From assembly GCA_037444575.1 (NCBI GenBank), contig JBBIME010000006.1, forward strand, positions 124,001 through 188,000: a stretch of 64,000 nucleotides of DNA, written 5' to 3'. Position numbers and translations under genes: made by a program. The notes beneath the pieces were generated by a model. The model was not told the origin of the DNA, did not search any database, and worked only from the letters and a program-made list of their open reading frames with translations. Of this stretch, positions 51,251-60,699 are shown piece after piece (position 1 is the first letter of the stretch; each line of letters opens with the position of its first letter). Source of the stretch: Bacteriovorax sp037444575. GTDB taxonomy: Bacteria; Bdellovibrionota; Bacteriovoracia; Bacteriovoracales; Bacteriovoracaceae.

Positions 51251-52270
51251 ATGAAAAATCGTGAGTACAACGAATTAAAAAAAAGTATTGGAACGAAATT
51301 TAAAAGCTCTAAACAACTTAATCAATTATTTGAATCTGATTGTGAGATATTAAAGCTTGGTTCAAAAAGTTTTTTAACCACTTCAATTGACTCTATAAGT
51401 GATGAAATTGAACTTGGACTTTATAAAGAAATTGATACTTGGGCATGGATGACAGTTATGTCTTCAGTTTCAGATCTCACTGCGAGCGGCTCTACTCCTT
51501 TAGGACTTACTCTCTCTACTGAATGGAAACATGGAACGGATTTAGAAACTCGATCTCATTTCTTTAAAGCAATTAATAAGGCATGCAAATTGGCCAACGT
51601 CCCCCTACTTGGTGGCGATTCTGGTTTTTCATCTTCATATGTTTTTACTTCTAGTATCATAGGCCAATCAGATAAAAAGCCTCTTATGAGAACAGGGGCA
51701 AAGGCAAATGATCTTCTTGTTCTCGCACATAATAAAAATGTAGGGATCGGTCCAGCACTGGCCTATCGTTTCCTGATGAATGCAAATGCTGAAATCATGC
51801 CTGAAAAAAATTTCCGTCCAAAACCATCATGGGAATTAGCTAAAAAAGTACTGCCCTATGCTCATGCAGGAATTGATACTAGTGATGGAATCGCTACAAG
51901 TGTATCGATACTATGTGAACTCAATAATCTCGGGGCTGAACTTTTCTGGGAGCCAAAGATAAATGATCCTAAAGCAATGGATGCAATGAAATACCTGGGA
52001 CTCTCTCCTCTTTTTTTGTGGCTTGGCGATCATGGAGATTATCAGACTTTATTTGCTATATCGGAAAAAGAATTTAACCGGATGCCAAGGACAAATAATC
52101 TCGCCGTCATTGGGAAATTAACAAAAGAAAAAAAGACATTAATTCATTACAATGACAATTTAGTCAGATTGCCTCTTGAAAAAATTACTCAAGTCAAAAG
52201 AGATTTGGAATCATATACAAATTTAGTTAAAGAAATAAAAGAATACTTAGCGCCTTATGACTCTAAGTAA
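51251..52270 (+). CDS. ThiL-like AIR-synthase-family protein
   Basis: A 339-residue protein related to thiamine-monophosphate kinase (ThiL) and the PurM/AIRS superfamily. Motifs: SDLTASGSTPLG near residue 75, GGDSGFSSS near residue 120, DTSDGIATS near residue 213 and GDHGDYQTLF near residue 260, which correspond to ThiL's SDLAAMGA, GGDT, DxSDGL and GxDYELLF. The replacements in the third and fourth make its exact activity uncertain, so no symbol is given. ATG 51251 is preferred to an in-frame TTG at 51248. It follows uppP and is closed by a strong terminator. Confidence 0.65.
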   Translation: MKNREYNELKKSIGTKFKSSKQLNQLFESDCEILKLGSKSFLTTSIDSISDEIELGLYKEIDTWAWMTVMSSVSDLTASGSTPLGLTLSTEWKHGTDLETRSHFFKAINKACKLANVPLLGGDSGFSSSYVFTSSIIGQSDKKPLMRTGAKANDLLVLAHNKNVGIGPALAYRFLMNANAEIMPEKNFRPKPSWELAKKVLPYAHAGIDTSDGIATSVSILCELNNLGAELFWEPKINDPKAMDAMKYLGLSPLFLWLGDHGDYQTLFAISEKEFNRMPRTNNLAVIGKLTKEKKTLIHYNDNLVRLPLEKITQVKRDLESYTNLVKEIKEYLAPYDSK

Positions 52271-52286
52271 TTCGCGAGTTGAAAAA

Positions 52287-52306
52287 AAGGAGGCTACGGC
52301 CTCCTT
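52287..52306. terminator. Terminator hairpin
   Basis: AAGGAGGC, loop TACG, GCCTCCTT: eight perfect pairs, A-run before and ATTTTATTG after. It separates the ThiL-like gene from the convergent SEC-C gene and can serve both strands. Confidence 0.85.
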
Positions 52307-52309
52307 ATT

Positions 52310-52972
52310 TTATTGTCCCTTACCGTGACATTTTTTATATTTCAATCCACTTCCACAAGGGCAAGGTTCATTACGACCTACCTTTGGAGTCTCTCTTGTA
52401 ATCGGAGTAAGAGGTTCATGTTCAACTTCAGGAGCACGCTCTTGGTCATGGCTTGGTGATCTTGGATTTTCATGCATAGTTTTAGCTATCTTTAAGCTTA
52501 GAAAGCTATTTTCTTCAATCGGCTTAGGTCCTTCATGCTCTTCCGGCTTTTTAGCAACTGGTTTTTTAACAGAAGGGACTGCTTTAGGTGCTTCTTTTTT
52601 GACAGGCACTACTGGCTTTGCGGAAATTTTTTCTGCGACTGGAGCTTTTTTAGTTTCAACTTTTTTAACGACTGTTTTTTTAGCAGGAGCAACTCTAGAG
52701 ACTACTTTTTTTGCGGCTACCTTTTTTGTTGTAGTTGCTTTCTTAACAGCGCCAACTTTCTTAACAGCTTTTTTAGGAGCTGCTTTCTTTGGTGCAGCTT
52801 TCTTCGCTACTTTTTTAGCAGCTTTTTTAGGTGCTGCTTTCTTTGGAGCAGCTTTCTTAGCTACTTTCTTAGCTACTTTTTTAGCAGTTTTTTTAGGTGC
52901 AGCTTTCTTAGCTACTTTTTTAGCAGTTTTTTTAGCAGCTGCTTTTTTCTTAACCGGTTTCTTCGTCGCCAT
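52310..52972 (-). CDS. Histone-H1-like Lys/Ala-rich protein with SEC-C motif
   Basis: A 220-residue protein of two parts. Residues about 1-115 are a low-complexity Lys/Ala/Pro/Val repeat in units such as AKKVAKKAAPKKAAPKKA, like bacterial H1-type proteins and the tails of some DNA-binding proteins. Residues about 115-190 are Pro/Lys/Glu-rich. The last 20 residues, GRNEPCPCGSGLKYKKCHG, are a SEC-C zinc-binding motif (C-x-C...C-H), known from the SecA C-terminus, where it binds SecB. The pairing of a nucleic-acid-binding tail with SEC-C is unusual. Could compact DNA or coat RNA or ribosomes; the motif may recruit a partner. Confidence 0.8.
   Translation of the reverse strand: MATKKPVKKKAAAKKTAKKVAKKAAPKKTAKKVAKKVAKKAAPKKAAPKKAAKKVAKKAAPKKAAPKKAVKKVGAVKKATTTKKVAAKKVVSRVAPAKKTVVKKVETKKAPVAEKISAKPVVPVKKEAPKAVPSVKKPVAKKPEEHEGPKPIEENSFLSLKIAKTMHENPRSPSHDQERAPEVEHEPLTPITRETPKVGRNEPCPCGSGLKYKKCHGKGQ
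52735..52970. repeat. Tandem low-complexity coding repeat
   Basis: The Lys/Ala-rich half of the SEC-C protein gene is built of near-repeats of about 12-36 bases (TTTTTTAGCAGC and TTTCTTAGCTAC units). Such regions recombine and vary in copy number between strains. Confidence 0.8.
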
Positions 52973-53065
52973 TCTTTAGATCCTCCCGTTAAATCAATAG
53001 ATCTTATATAGTATGAATCATGACTTCACTTTGGTCAAAATTTTAGTTTTAGAAATTTTCAAAGA

Positions 53066-53869
53066 TTAATGCACTAACAAGAAAACACCAAGACCTCCTA
53101 CAAAATAATTCTTTGTCTTAACTAATGGGCTGTTTTCAAATGAAGCGCCTTTTAAATAGTCCCATCTCGCAAATGAGATAATCGCCATATTTTTGAGCTG
53201 CTTATTTAGAACAAGTGCTGTTTGAAATCCACTATACCCCCCTCTTGCCTCAAAAAATGGCCGCCCTGGCTGAACAAACTCCCTGTCGACTCCATAATAG
53301 CGTTGATGATATTTTCGATCAGCGTACATTGGACTTATTGAAAATTCTGATTTCCAATTCCACTTATTAGGAGATGGAGAATGGATAATATTTATATATG
53401 GAACGGTAATGACTCCGGCATTTCTTAGGTATGAAAGATTAGTCGCAAAGCTTTCTCGAACTGGCCATTCAAAATTAATATCAAGATTTCTCTCTTCTGA
53501 TCGCCAAAGGTGGAAAATGGCCATGGGTCCTAACTCAACTGTATAGTCGAGATTTGGCATACCAACGCGTGCTCGATTGCCAGAACTCTGAACATTGAGT
53601 CCGGGTACTATACTTAATTTGAAGGAAAACCACTTACTATGAAAAATTAGTCCGCGAATAAAGGAAGGCTCTGCCTCTATTCTTTTTGAAGTGTATGCAA
53701 AATAAGGAATCGGAAAAAGCCAAAGCTTTGTTTGATCACTTCCACGATAATGATTCCCATAAATAGCTAAAGGACCTCCCCCCATCTCAAATTTTGAAGC
53801 TTGATCGACTTCTGTCTTTGCATAAGCAATTTGAATACAAAGACATAAAAGTAGTATCGTTCTCTTCAT
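53066..53869 (-). CDS. MipA/OmpV-family outer-membrane protein
   Basis: A 267-residue outer-membrane protein with signal peptide (MKRTILLLCLCIQIAYA, cleavage near KTE). The start of the mature part, FEMGGGPLAIYGNHYRGSDQ, then LFPIPYFAYTS and AEPSFIRGLIFHS, is characteristic of the MipA/OmpV family, whose members are beta-barrels or scaffolds interacting with murein enzymes. It ends GGLGVFLLVH. It stands alone on the minus strand. Confidence 0.82.
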   Translation of the reverse strand: MKRTILLLCLCIQIAYAKTEVDQASKFEMGGGPLAIYGNHYRGSDQTKLWLFPIPYFAYTSKRIEAEPSFIRGLIFHSKWFSFKLSIVPGLNVQSSGNRARVGMPNLDYTVELGPMAIFHLWRSEERNLDINFEWPVRESFATNLSYLRNAGVITVPYINIIHSPSPNKWNWKSEFSISPMYADRKYHQRYYGVDREFVQPGRPFFEARGGYSGFQTALVLNKQLKNMAIISFARWDYLKGASFENSPLVKTKNYFVGGLGVFLLVH

Positions 53870-54037
53870 GATAAAAATACTAGACCATGACTATTCAGAT
53901 TGCCTATGGGCAGATCAATTTCTAATGATTCATAATTTATCAGTATCAATTCAATAATTTTATCCATTATGAACTATTCCGTAATTCGTAATAGTATACA
54001 ATGAACATTCTTTGGGATCCATTTAAGGAGGATCAAA

Positions 54038-55177
54038 ATGAAGACTCTAATAATCCTCTCTCTCATTCTGCTTTCAGTAAAATCTTTTTCGAATGATTCA
54101 CTAGATATTAAATTTTCGACAGCTTGTGATTCAAAAAACACTCAAATCACACTTTCCGTTGTTGGAGATATTTTAATTCATGAAGCTCTTTATGAAGTTG
54201 TCGTCCGAGACTCAAAACATTTCTCTCAAATTTGGAAAAATGCAGAAGGACTTTTTCAAAAGGCAGATTTTTCAATTGGAAATCTTGAAGGTCCAACGGC
54301 AATGGGAATAGATGGCAATGGTAGAGATCACGGCGATATTGGATTTGTCTATGACAATAATGTTTATTCTGGAACAAACTATTCTTTTAATTATCATCCA
54401 CGGATTTTGTCTGATTTAAAAAATTCAGGATTTGATTTAGTGACTACCGCAAATAACCATACATTGGATCGCGATTCTATTGGCATTGATAAAACTATTC
54501 TTGCGGCCCAGGCCATAAATTTTCCGACTATTGGAACTCGCTTAAGCAATGATTCAAATGGAGAATATTTTAAAATTGAATCCATTAACAATGTTCGTGT
54601 TGCATTTTTAGGCTGTACAGAATTACTCAATGAAGAAAACGATTCCAAGAATCAAATTTTAAGATGCTATAAGAATCCAGAAAAAATTTTAGGGATTATC
54701 AAAAGATTATCTTCTAGAGCTGATATTGATGCAATCGTCGTCTTTACTCATTGGGGAATTGAATACTCTCATGTTCCAGAGTTAATACAGAGAGAATTTG
54801 CGAGAAAATATATAGAGGCCGGAGCCAATGTAGTTGTTGGATCACACCCTCATGTCTTACAACCTTGGGAAAAATATGTTGCTGCTAATGGAAGAGAAGG
54901 ACTCGTCATTTATTCTCTTGGAAATTTTGTGGCCGGACAAGCTGGACTTGATAGAAAAACAGGAACCGTAGCATATATAGGACTTTCAAAAAAAGGGAAT
55001 GAAAAAGCGCGCATCTTTGGAGCTGGCTACACTCCTACTTATCGCACAGGAGCAGTCGTTTATCCAATTGGAGGCAATGGACCTGTTGAAGTTCTAAAAC
55101 ATACAGCAAGTATGTATGGAACCAAAAGACGAATTGAACCAAGTGAGAATTTAATGCAGGCATTATGTTCACCATAA
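54038..55177 (+). CDS. CapA-like metallophosphatase-fold protein (poly-gamma-glutamate synthesis type)
   Basis: A 379-residue exported protein (signal peptide 1-18, ending SFS before NDSLD). The fold of CapA/PgsA (a calcineurin-like variant) is visible from LSVVGDILIHEALY near residue 38, GNLEGP near residue 82, TTANNHTLD near residue 137, VFTHWGIEYS near residue 236 and GSHPHVLQPWE near residue 268 to SLGNFVAGQ near residue 300. In Bacillus CapA helps make or export poly-glutamate capsule, but CapA-like proteins in other bacteria have varied unassigned roles. AAGGAGG gives a strong ribosome site. No capB/capC here. Confidence 0.87.
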   Translation: MKTLIILSLILLSVKSFSNDSLDIKFSTACDSKNTQITLSVVGDILIHEALYEVVVRDSKHFSQIWKNAEGLFQKADFSIGNLEGPTAMGIDGNGRDHGDIGFVYDNNVYSGTNYSFNYHPRILSDLKNSGFDLVTTANNHTLDRDSIGIDKTILAAQAINFPTIGTRLSNDSNGEYFKIESINNVRVAFLGCTELLNEENDSKNQILRCYKNPEKILGIIKRLSSRADIDAIVVFTHWGIEYSHVPELIQREFARKYIEAGANVVVGSHPHVLQPWEKYVAANGREGLVIYSLGNFVAGQAGLDRKTGTVAYIGLSKKGNEKARIFGAGYTPTYRTGAVVYPIGGNGPVEVLKHTASMYGTKRRIEPSENLMQALCSP

Positions 55178-55250
55178 TCTTAAATTTCATCTGATTTCTA
55201 TTATAAATAAGAACTATATAAAATGGACAAAAAATGATAACAGATTAAGT

Positions 55251-58200
55251 ATGGTTGCTAAGTCAAAAAATCAAAGAAATTTTTCAGAATACCTAGTTAA
55301 AATAATCATCTTCGCGATTATCTATTTTATAGTTGCCCGCTTAGGACTCTCCCTTGCTACCATCAGTATAAATGTTTCACCGGTGTGGCCTGCAACTGGT
55401 CTAGCATTTGGAATGCTCCTACTTGAAGGAGTTGACTACTGGCCTTCAATCTTTCTTGGTGCATTTTCGATCAACTTACTCATGGGTGGTCATCTGGTAG
55501 CGGCACTATTCATCGCTCTTGGAAATTCAGTTCAGAGTATTGTCGGTTTCTACATACTAAAATACTTCTTTTACCAAAATCGAAAATTTGGATCACATTA
55601 TCGAACAATGGGAATATTTAGCGCCTCAATTATTGGTGCACTGACAAGCTCTTTCATTGGAACGACTGCTCTCGTTACTACAGGTGAAGCCCAGGTCCAA
55701 TTATTTCAAAGTATCTGGCTAACCTGGTTTACTGGAGATGCTCTCGGGGGAATTACCTTTTTGCCACTCATACTTTCTTTTTCGCGAAAATTTTCATCAG
55801 ATTATACAAGAAAAAATCCATCCCTTATTTCTATGGGGGCATTGCTTGTTTGCGGAATGTTTCTCTCCTGGCTTCTTTTTATTCGTCAAGAAGGTTCACC
55901 CTATCTCTTCTTTATTTTTCCCTATCTCTTTTGGAGTGTTGCAGTTGGTGGAGAAAGGGGCGCAGCTATCAGCACCATTTTCATCTCTCTCTTTGGGATT
56001 TTCGCCGTAAAAATGGGATATGGTCTATTCATTCATGGAGACATCAATTCCAATTTAATTAATCTTCAACTCTTCTTGGCGAGTGTTGCTATCAGCTCAC
56101 TTATGATGACTGATTTTAAGCGCAATACTTCTCTAAAACAGCCAGCCATTGTTCTTCTCTCCAGCTGGGGATTGGCAGGACTACTATTCTTAGGCTTTTA
56201 TGTTCGATCTGTTAATGAATCCAATAAGCAATTTACAGAAATTGTCGAGAGTGTTGCACCAATTCTAGAAGATCGAATTAATTTATATTTTGCTGCACTT
56301 AAAAGTGGAACAGGACTATTTGCGGCCAGCGATGATGTTGATCGAGGAGAATGGAAAAATTTTTTAGAACTTGGCCAATTTAAATTACCCGGTTCAGATG
56401 GAATCGGAGTCATTTTTAATGTGCCCAAAAAAAACCTTTCGCAATTTATAAAAGCAACCCAGGCAGATAAGGCCGCTGATTTTTCCTATGAGCTTTACCC
56501 TAACCTTTCACCAAAAGAAATCGCTCAAGCAAAATCTAGAGATACAGCTTACATTATCACTTATATTGAACCACAAGATAAAAATAAAGAAAAAATCGGA
56601 GTAGATATTTCCTCAGAAGAAAATCGAAGAATCGCAGCGGAACTTGCTCGTGACACTGGAGGGGCCACTGTCTCAAACCTCGTCACCATATTTAGAGATC
56701 CCCAAAAGCGTCCTGCCTTTATCATTTATTACCCTTTTTATAAGAGAGGCCCAGCTCCTAAAAATAGAGAAGAAAGAAGAGAGCGAATACAAGGATGGAT
56801 ATTTGCACCAATTGTCACCGATCTTTTTTTCAAATCAGTCTTTTCTCTGGGAAGCTTTAAGGGCCTAAGTTACTCTGTTTTTGAAAATGATAACGATAAA
56901 AATTTTCTATTGAGTTCTTCTGTCGATTTTGAAAATTTACCTTCAGAACATGAACTGGTCAGAAATTTTAAAATTGCCAACAGAGTTTTTCATTGTCATT
57001 TTAAGCGTTCAAAAGATTTCTATTCTACTCAAGATAAACTGTCTTCATGGGTAGGGGCCATTGCATCTATTATAAGTCTTCTGATCGGAACATTCATAGT
57101 TTCACTTCAAATCGTAAAGACAAAGGCCCTCGAACTTGCAGAAAAGAAAACTAAAGATTTAAGGGCCAGCGAAGAGTTATGGAAATTTGCTCTTGAAGGG
57201 GCCGGAGATAGCGTTTGGGATTGGGATATTTTAACTAATAAAATATATTTTTCCAAACAATCAGAATCAATATTAGGATATCATGCAAATGAACTTAATG
57301 GCGACATTGAAGAGTGGAGAAAAAAAATTCATCCTGAAGATTTAAATCGAGTTATGACCGACATGACATCAACTCTTCAGGCTAACACAAACTACGTCAG
57401 CGAATATCGAATACGTTGCAATGAGGGTAATTACAAATGGATTCTCTCTCGAGGAATGATCGTTGCCAGAGATACTATGGGAAAACCACTTCGCATGGTC
57501 GGAACAATTTCTGACATCACGCCATGGAAGGAAACAGAATTTGAGATTGATCGCCAGAGATCAAAACTTCATTCAATTTTTGAAGGATCAAGCGATGCTC
57601 TCATCCTGCTATCCTCTAAAGGATTTTTTGATTGCAACAATCAAACGTTGCAATTATTTGGATTTGAAAAGAAAGAAGATTTTCTTTCGTTAACCCCTGT
57701 AGATATATCACCTCCCTTTCAACCAGATGGGATGGATTCAAAAATTAAATCGAGCCTAGAGATCCAAAAAGCATTTGATCAAGGGATTAATCATTTTGAA
57801 TGGATCATCAAAAGAAAAAATGGCGAGACAGTTCCCGTGGAAATTCTTCTTACAGCATTTTCTTATGATGAATCTCGAGTCTTGCAAGCATGTGTTCGCG
57901 ATATCAGTGAAAGAAAAAAAATAGAGAACGCTCTCTATACTCAGCGTGAAAAACTGATGGCCGCTTCGAAAATGTCTTCTCTTGGAGAAATGGCAGGAGG
58001 GATTGCTCATGAAATTAATAATCCTCTGGCAATCATCATCGGAAAAATTAATCAACTCCAACGCCGCATAAGCAACCAGGAAATCAATGACTTTAATCAA
58101 TGTAATCAAGACCTGGCCATCATTGAAAATACAGCAAAAAGAATTAGTTCAATCATAAAAGGATTAAGTTCATTTTCTCGTAACGCAGAAAATGATCAAA

Positions 58201-58664
58201 TGGATAATGTGTCAGTAGCAAATCTCATTCAAGAGACTCTCGAATTATCTAAAGAGAGATTTAGATATCTATCAATTGATCTAAAATCTAATTTTAACTG
58301 CGATGAAAATACTTACATATTTGGAAGAACGTCTCAACTTCTCCAAGTGCTTATTAATTTGTTGAACAATTCCTGCGATGCTATTGAGCACTTACAAAAA
58401 AGGTGGGTTGAGATAGATGTTTCTACCACTGATTCAATCTGCACTATCAGTGTAACTGACAGCGGACCAGGAATTCCTCCTCACATTTTAGAAAAACTAA
58501 TGACCCCTTTCTTCACAACTAAAGAAGTAGGAAAAGGAACTGGACTTGGCTTAAGCATTTCCCGAAACATTATCGAAGAACACGGTGGCAAACTTTACTA
58601 TGACACTATGTCGTCTCACACTCGCTTTGTTATAGAATTACCAATTAAGGGCAACAAGGAGTAA
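55251..58664 (+). CDS. MASE1-CHASE-PAS-PAS histidine kinase
   Basis: A 1137-residue membrane sensor kinase. Residues about 12-295 form a MASE1 membrane domain (about eight helices, with the family segment SPVWPATGLAFGMLL). Residues about 310-600 are an extracytoplasmic CHASE domain (ELGQFKLPGSDGIGVIFNVP, then ITYIEPQDKN) followed by a helix near 610-630. Two PAS domains follow (about 645-765 and 770-895), then DHp with GEMAGGIAHEINNPLAI (His about 920) and an ATPase domain: N-box LINLLNNSCDAI, G1 DSGPGIP, G2 GKGTGLGLSISRN. Three bases before tpx, with overlapping ribosome site, so the two are co-transcribed. No regulator gene is adjacent. CHASE suggests a small external ligand. Confidence 0.9.
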   Translation: MVAKSKNQRNFSEYLVKIIIFAIIYFIVARLGLSLATISINVSPVWPATGLAFGMLLLEGVDYWPSIFLGAFSINLLMGGHLVAALFIALGNSVQSIVGFYILKYFFYQNRKFGSHYRTMGIFSASIIGALTSSFIGTTALVTTGEAQVQLFQSIWLTWFTGDALGGITFLPLILSFSRKFSSDYTRKNPSLISMGALLVCGMFLSWLLFIRQEGSPYLFFIFPYLFWSVAVGGERGAAISTIFISLFGIFAVKMGYGLFIHGDINSNLINLQLFLASVAISSLMMTDFKRNTSLKQPAIVLLSSWGLAGLLFLGFYVRSVNESNKQFTEIVESVAPILEDRINLYFAALKSGTGLFAASDDVDRGEWKNFLELGQFKLPGSDGIGVIFNVPKKNLSQFIKATQADKAADFSYELYPNLSPKEIAQAKSRDTAYIITYIEPQDKNKEKIGVDISSEENRRIAAELARDTGGATVSNLVTIFRDPQKRPAFIIYYPFYKRGPAPKNREERRERIQGWIFAPIVTDLFFKSVFSLGSFKGLSYSVFENDNDKNFLLSSSVDFENLPSEHELVRNFKIANRVFHCHFKRSKDFYSTQDKLSSWVGAIASIISLLIGTFIVSLQIVKTKALELAEKKTKDLRASEELWKFALEGAGDSVWDWDILTNKIYFSKQSESILGYHANELNGDIEEWRKKIHPEDLNRVMTDMTSTLQANTNYVSEYRIRCNEGNYKWILSRGMIVARDTMGKPLRMVGTISDITPWKETEFEIDRQRSKLHSIFEGSSDALILLSSKGFFDCNNQTLQLFGFEKKEDFLSLTPVDISPPFQPDGMDSKIKSSLEIQKAFDQGINHFEWIIKRKNGETVPVEILLTAFSYDESRVLQACVRDISERKKIENALYTQREKLMAASKMSSLGEMAGGIAHEINNPLAIIIGKINQLQRRISNQEINDFNQCNQDLAIIENTAKRISSIIKGLSSFSRNAENDQMDNVSVANLIQETLELSKERFRYLSIDLKSNFNCDENTYIFGRTSQLLQVLINLLNNSCDAIEHLQKRWVEIDVSTTDSICTISVTDSGPGIPPHILEKLMTPFFTTKEVGKGTGLGLSISRNIIEEHGGKLYYDTMSSHTRFVIELPIKGNKE

Positions 58665-58667
58665 AAA

Positions 58668-59165
58668 ATGACTAAGATTAAACTGGACGGAAAAGATGTC
58701 AACACTCACGGAACTCTTCCGGATGTCGAATCTATCGCTTCTGACTTTACTTTTACCAAAATGGATTTAACTGACACAAATTTGTATTCAATCAAAGGAC
58801 ACAAACTCCTAAATGTTTTTGTGAGTCTTGATACGGGCACATGTGCTGCGAGTGTTCGAAAATTTAGTAAAGAGGCAGTCGACATTAGAAATACGACTGT
58901 CATCAACCTATCTATGGATCTTCCCTTTGCCCAGAAACGTTTTTGTGAGGCTTCCGGAATTAAAAATGTTGTGATGGGTTCAGTCTTTCGATCCAATTTT
59001 TTTAAAGCGTTTCCTATCGATATTATCGATGGCCCTTTTAAAGGACTTTGCTCACGAGTAGTTATCATCATCAATGAGAAAAATGAAATTACCTATACTG
59101 AACAAGTTGCAGAGATATCCCATGAGCCTAATTATGCAGAGGCCCTAGATGCTCTTAAAATCTAA
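58668..59165 (+). CDS. tpx: Thiol peroxidase
   Basis: A 165-residue 2-Cys peroxiredoxin of the Tpx group that reduces lipid and hydrogen peroxides using thioredoxin. The peroxidatic Cys is in LDTGTCAASVRKF near residue 58 and the resolving Cys in AQKRFCEASGI near residue 92, both at family positions. AGGAG stands before the ATG, inside the last codons of the kinase gene, so expression is coupled to it. A hairpin terminator follows. Confidence 0.93.
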   Translation: MTKIKLDGKDVNTHGTLPDVESIASDFTFTKMDLTDTNLYSIKGHKLLNVFVSLDTGTCAASVRKFSKEAVDIRNTTVINLSMDLPFAQKRFCEASGIKNVVMGSVFRSNFFKAFPIDIIDGPFKGLCSRVVIIINEKNEITYTEQVAEISHEPNYAEALDALKI

Positions 59166-59170
59166 ATAGC

Positions 59171-59199
59171 AAAAGGGAGAAGTTAATCTTCTCCCTTTT
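59171..59199. terminator. Bidirectional rho-independent terminator
   Basis: AAAAGGGAGAAG, loop TTAAT, CTTCTCCCTTTT: twelve perfect pairs with A- and T-runs at the ends, shared by the tpx gene (plus) and the convergent beta-propeller gene, whose stop codon lies in the loop and second arm. Confidence 0.9.
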
Positions 59200-60577
59200 C
59201 ATAGATACTTATTAATTTTTTCAAATCAAAAAAATAAAGCCTGTCATTAATAAAACCTCCGGAGATGAGGGTCTTTCCATTATGAGAAACTTCAAGAGCT
59301 GTTGGCTGAGCTCCACCTACAAAACTAAAAACGACTCTATCTTTTAAAAGATCTACGACATCAATTTTTCCCATTATTTTTGGATCTACCTTATTTATGT
59401 CTTTGTTACTGGTTGTTCGATGAGACACATAGAGATAGCGATTTCTAATTGGATCCAGAACAATTGTATTAGGGTGGGCCAATTCCCACTTTTTACCAGG
59501 AAAATTAGGGTGATCTAATGGATAATCTTCAAGCACTAAAACTTTCTTAACCCCACCATCTGTGCGAAAGGGAATCAAAAGTTCATCCCAAGTGCTCGCT
59601 GGTAGAATGGCGATACCATCTGCTTTTTTTATATTCTTTATAATCATTATGAGCTTTGATAAATCAATTCTTGAAATAGCATTTCCACGCATGTGACTGA
59701 AATAGGCAGTATTTCCATCTTTAGAGATTACAGCATGACGAAGATTGAGCTCTCTTCCGGCCGTTTGGGGATTTATAGGCGCAATTTCTGCAATTTGCTG
59801 ATGTTTAACAGCATCGACAATCATAAGGCTTCCAGTTTCTGTTGCAAGAATTAATGCAAATTTTCCATCAGGAGTGAATGCAATTCCTCTTGGGGCAATA
59901 AAATATGCGCGCGACTCTGGATTTTGAAATTTAGTTTTCAGTTGAATTTTACCAATAAAATGAGATGAGCCATCAAACTTTCCATCTTCTTTTAAATTAG
60001 TCACATCAATTACACTGATATCATCAGAAAAATAATTGGCCACATAAACAATTTGCTTTCTCTCTTTTTCTCCTGAAGCAAAAGGTCTAGCTGCAATAAT
60101 TTTTGATCCCATACCATTTGTAGGAATATACTTGGCAATTTTTTGAGATTCTGTATCAACGACTGTTAGAAGTCCCATGTTCTTATAAACTTCAGAATGA
60201 TTATCCCCTTCTGCTCTGGCAATGAACCCCCATTGTTCATCAATAGAAAATTCCACTTCTGTATTGGCAAAAATTCCACTCTTAGATCCGACAGGAGTAA
60301 CAATCGTTTTACTGAGTGCTCTTTTTTCTAAATCAAAAATAGAAGCAGTTGGAACAAGTTTTTTCGATACAGGATCAATCTTTCCACACATCTCTGCTAC
60401 ATAAAGTGAACTTCCAATAGGATCCAACTTCATTCCTTTTGGCATGCATCCAGTACTAGCAGTACTTATGAGAAAATTTTTAGTTGTATAATTTTTTAAA
60501 TCGAGAAAAGTTGCATGAGCGTTTAGCATACCTGTAAGCATAAAACTGCTTACTATAACCAGTCTTTGAGCATTCAA
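59183..60577 (-). CDS. Secreted beta-propeller (YVTN-like) protein
   Basis: A 464-residue exported protein (signal peptide 1-22, ending AHA). Repeated blades of the YVTN/lactonase type are seen, for example VDTESQKIAKYIPTNG, IAFTPDGKFALILATETGS, AVISKDGNTAYFSHMRGN and LEVSHNGKTLISGGF, in about six or seven copies. These proteins bind ligands or metals, or carry enzymatic lactonase activity, none of which can be read here. The 3' end overlaps the terminator it shares with tpx. Confidence 0.75.
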   Translation of the reverse strand: MNAQRLVIVSSFMLTGMLNAHATFLDLKNYTTKNFLISTASTGCMPKGMKLDPIGSSLYVAEMCGKIDPVSKKLVPTASIFDLEKRALSKTIVTPVGSKSGIFANTEVEFSIDEQWGFIARAEGDNHSEVYKNMGLLTVVDTESQKIAKYIPTNGMGSKIIAARPFASGEKERKQIVYVANYFSDDISVIDVTNLKEDGKFDGSSHFIGKIQLKTKFQNPESRAYFIAPRGIAFTPDGKFALILATETGSLMIVDAVKHQQIAEIAPINPQTAGRELNLRHAVISKDGNTAYFSHMRGNAISRIDLSKLIMIIKNIKKADGIAILPASTWDELLIPFRTDGGVKKVLVLEDYPLDHPNFPGKKWELAHPNTIVLDPIRNRYLYVSHRTTSNKDINKVDPKIMGKIDVVDLLKDRVVFSFVGGAQPTALEVSHNGKTLISGGFINDRLYFFDLKKLISIYEKGED

Positions 60578-60699
60578 AAATAACCTCTCCTGATCGAGAT
60601 TTTAAACAGGAGGAGAATGGCCCATAATTTTTTAGAGGAATAATACGATTATCGATAATAATTCAGAGTATTTTTTTATGTAATACCTTTAGAAGCATC

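Noticed and set aside
52535..53011. Plus-strand open frames of Cys/Phe- or Ala/Thr-rich composition
   Set aside because: They are antisense shadows of the Lys/Ala-rich coding repeat; low complexity keeps the other frames open.
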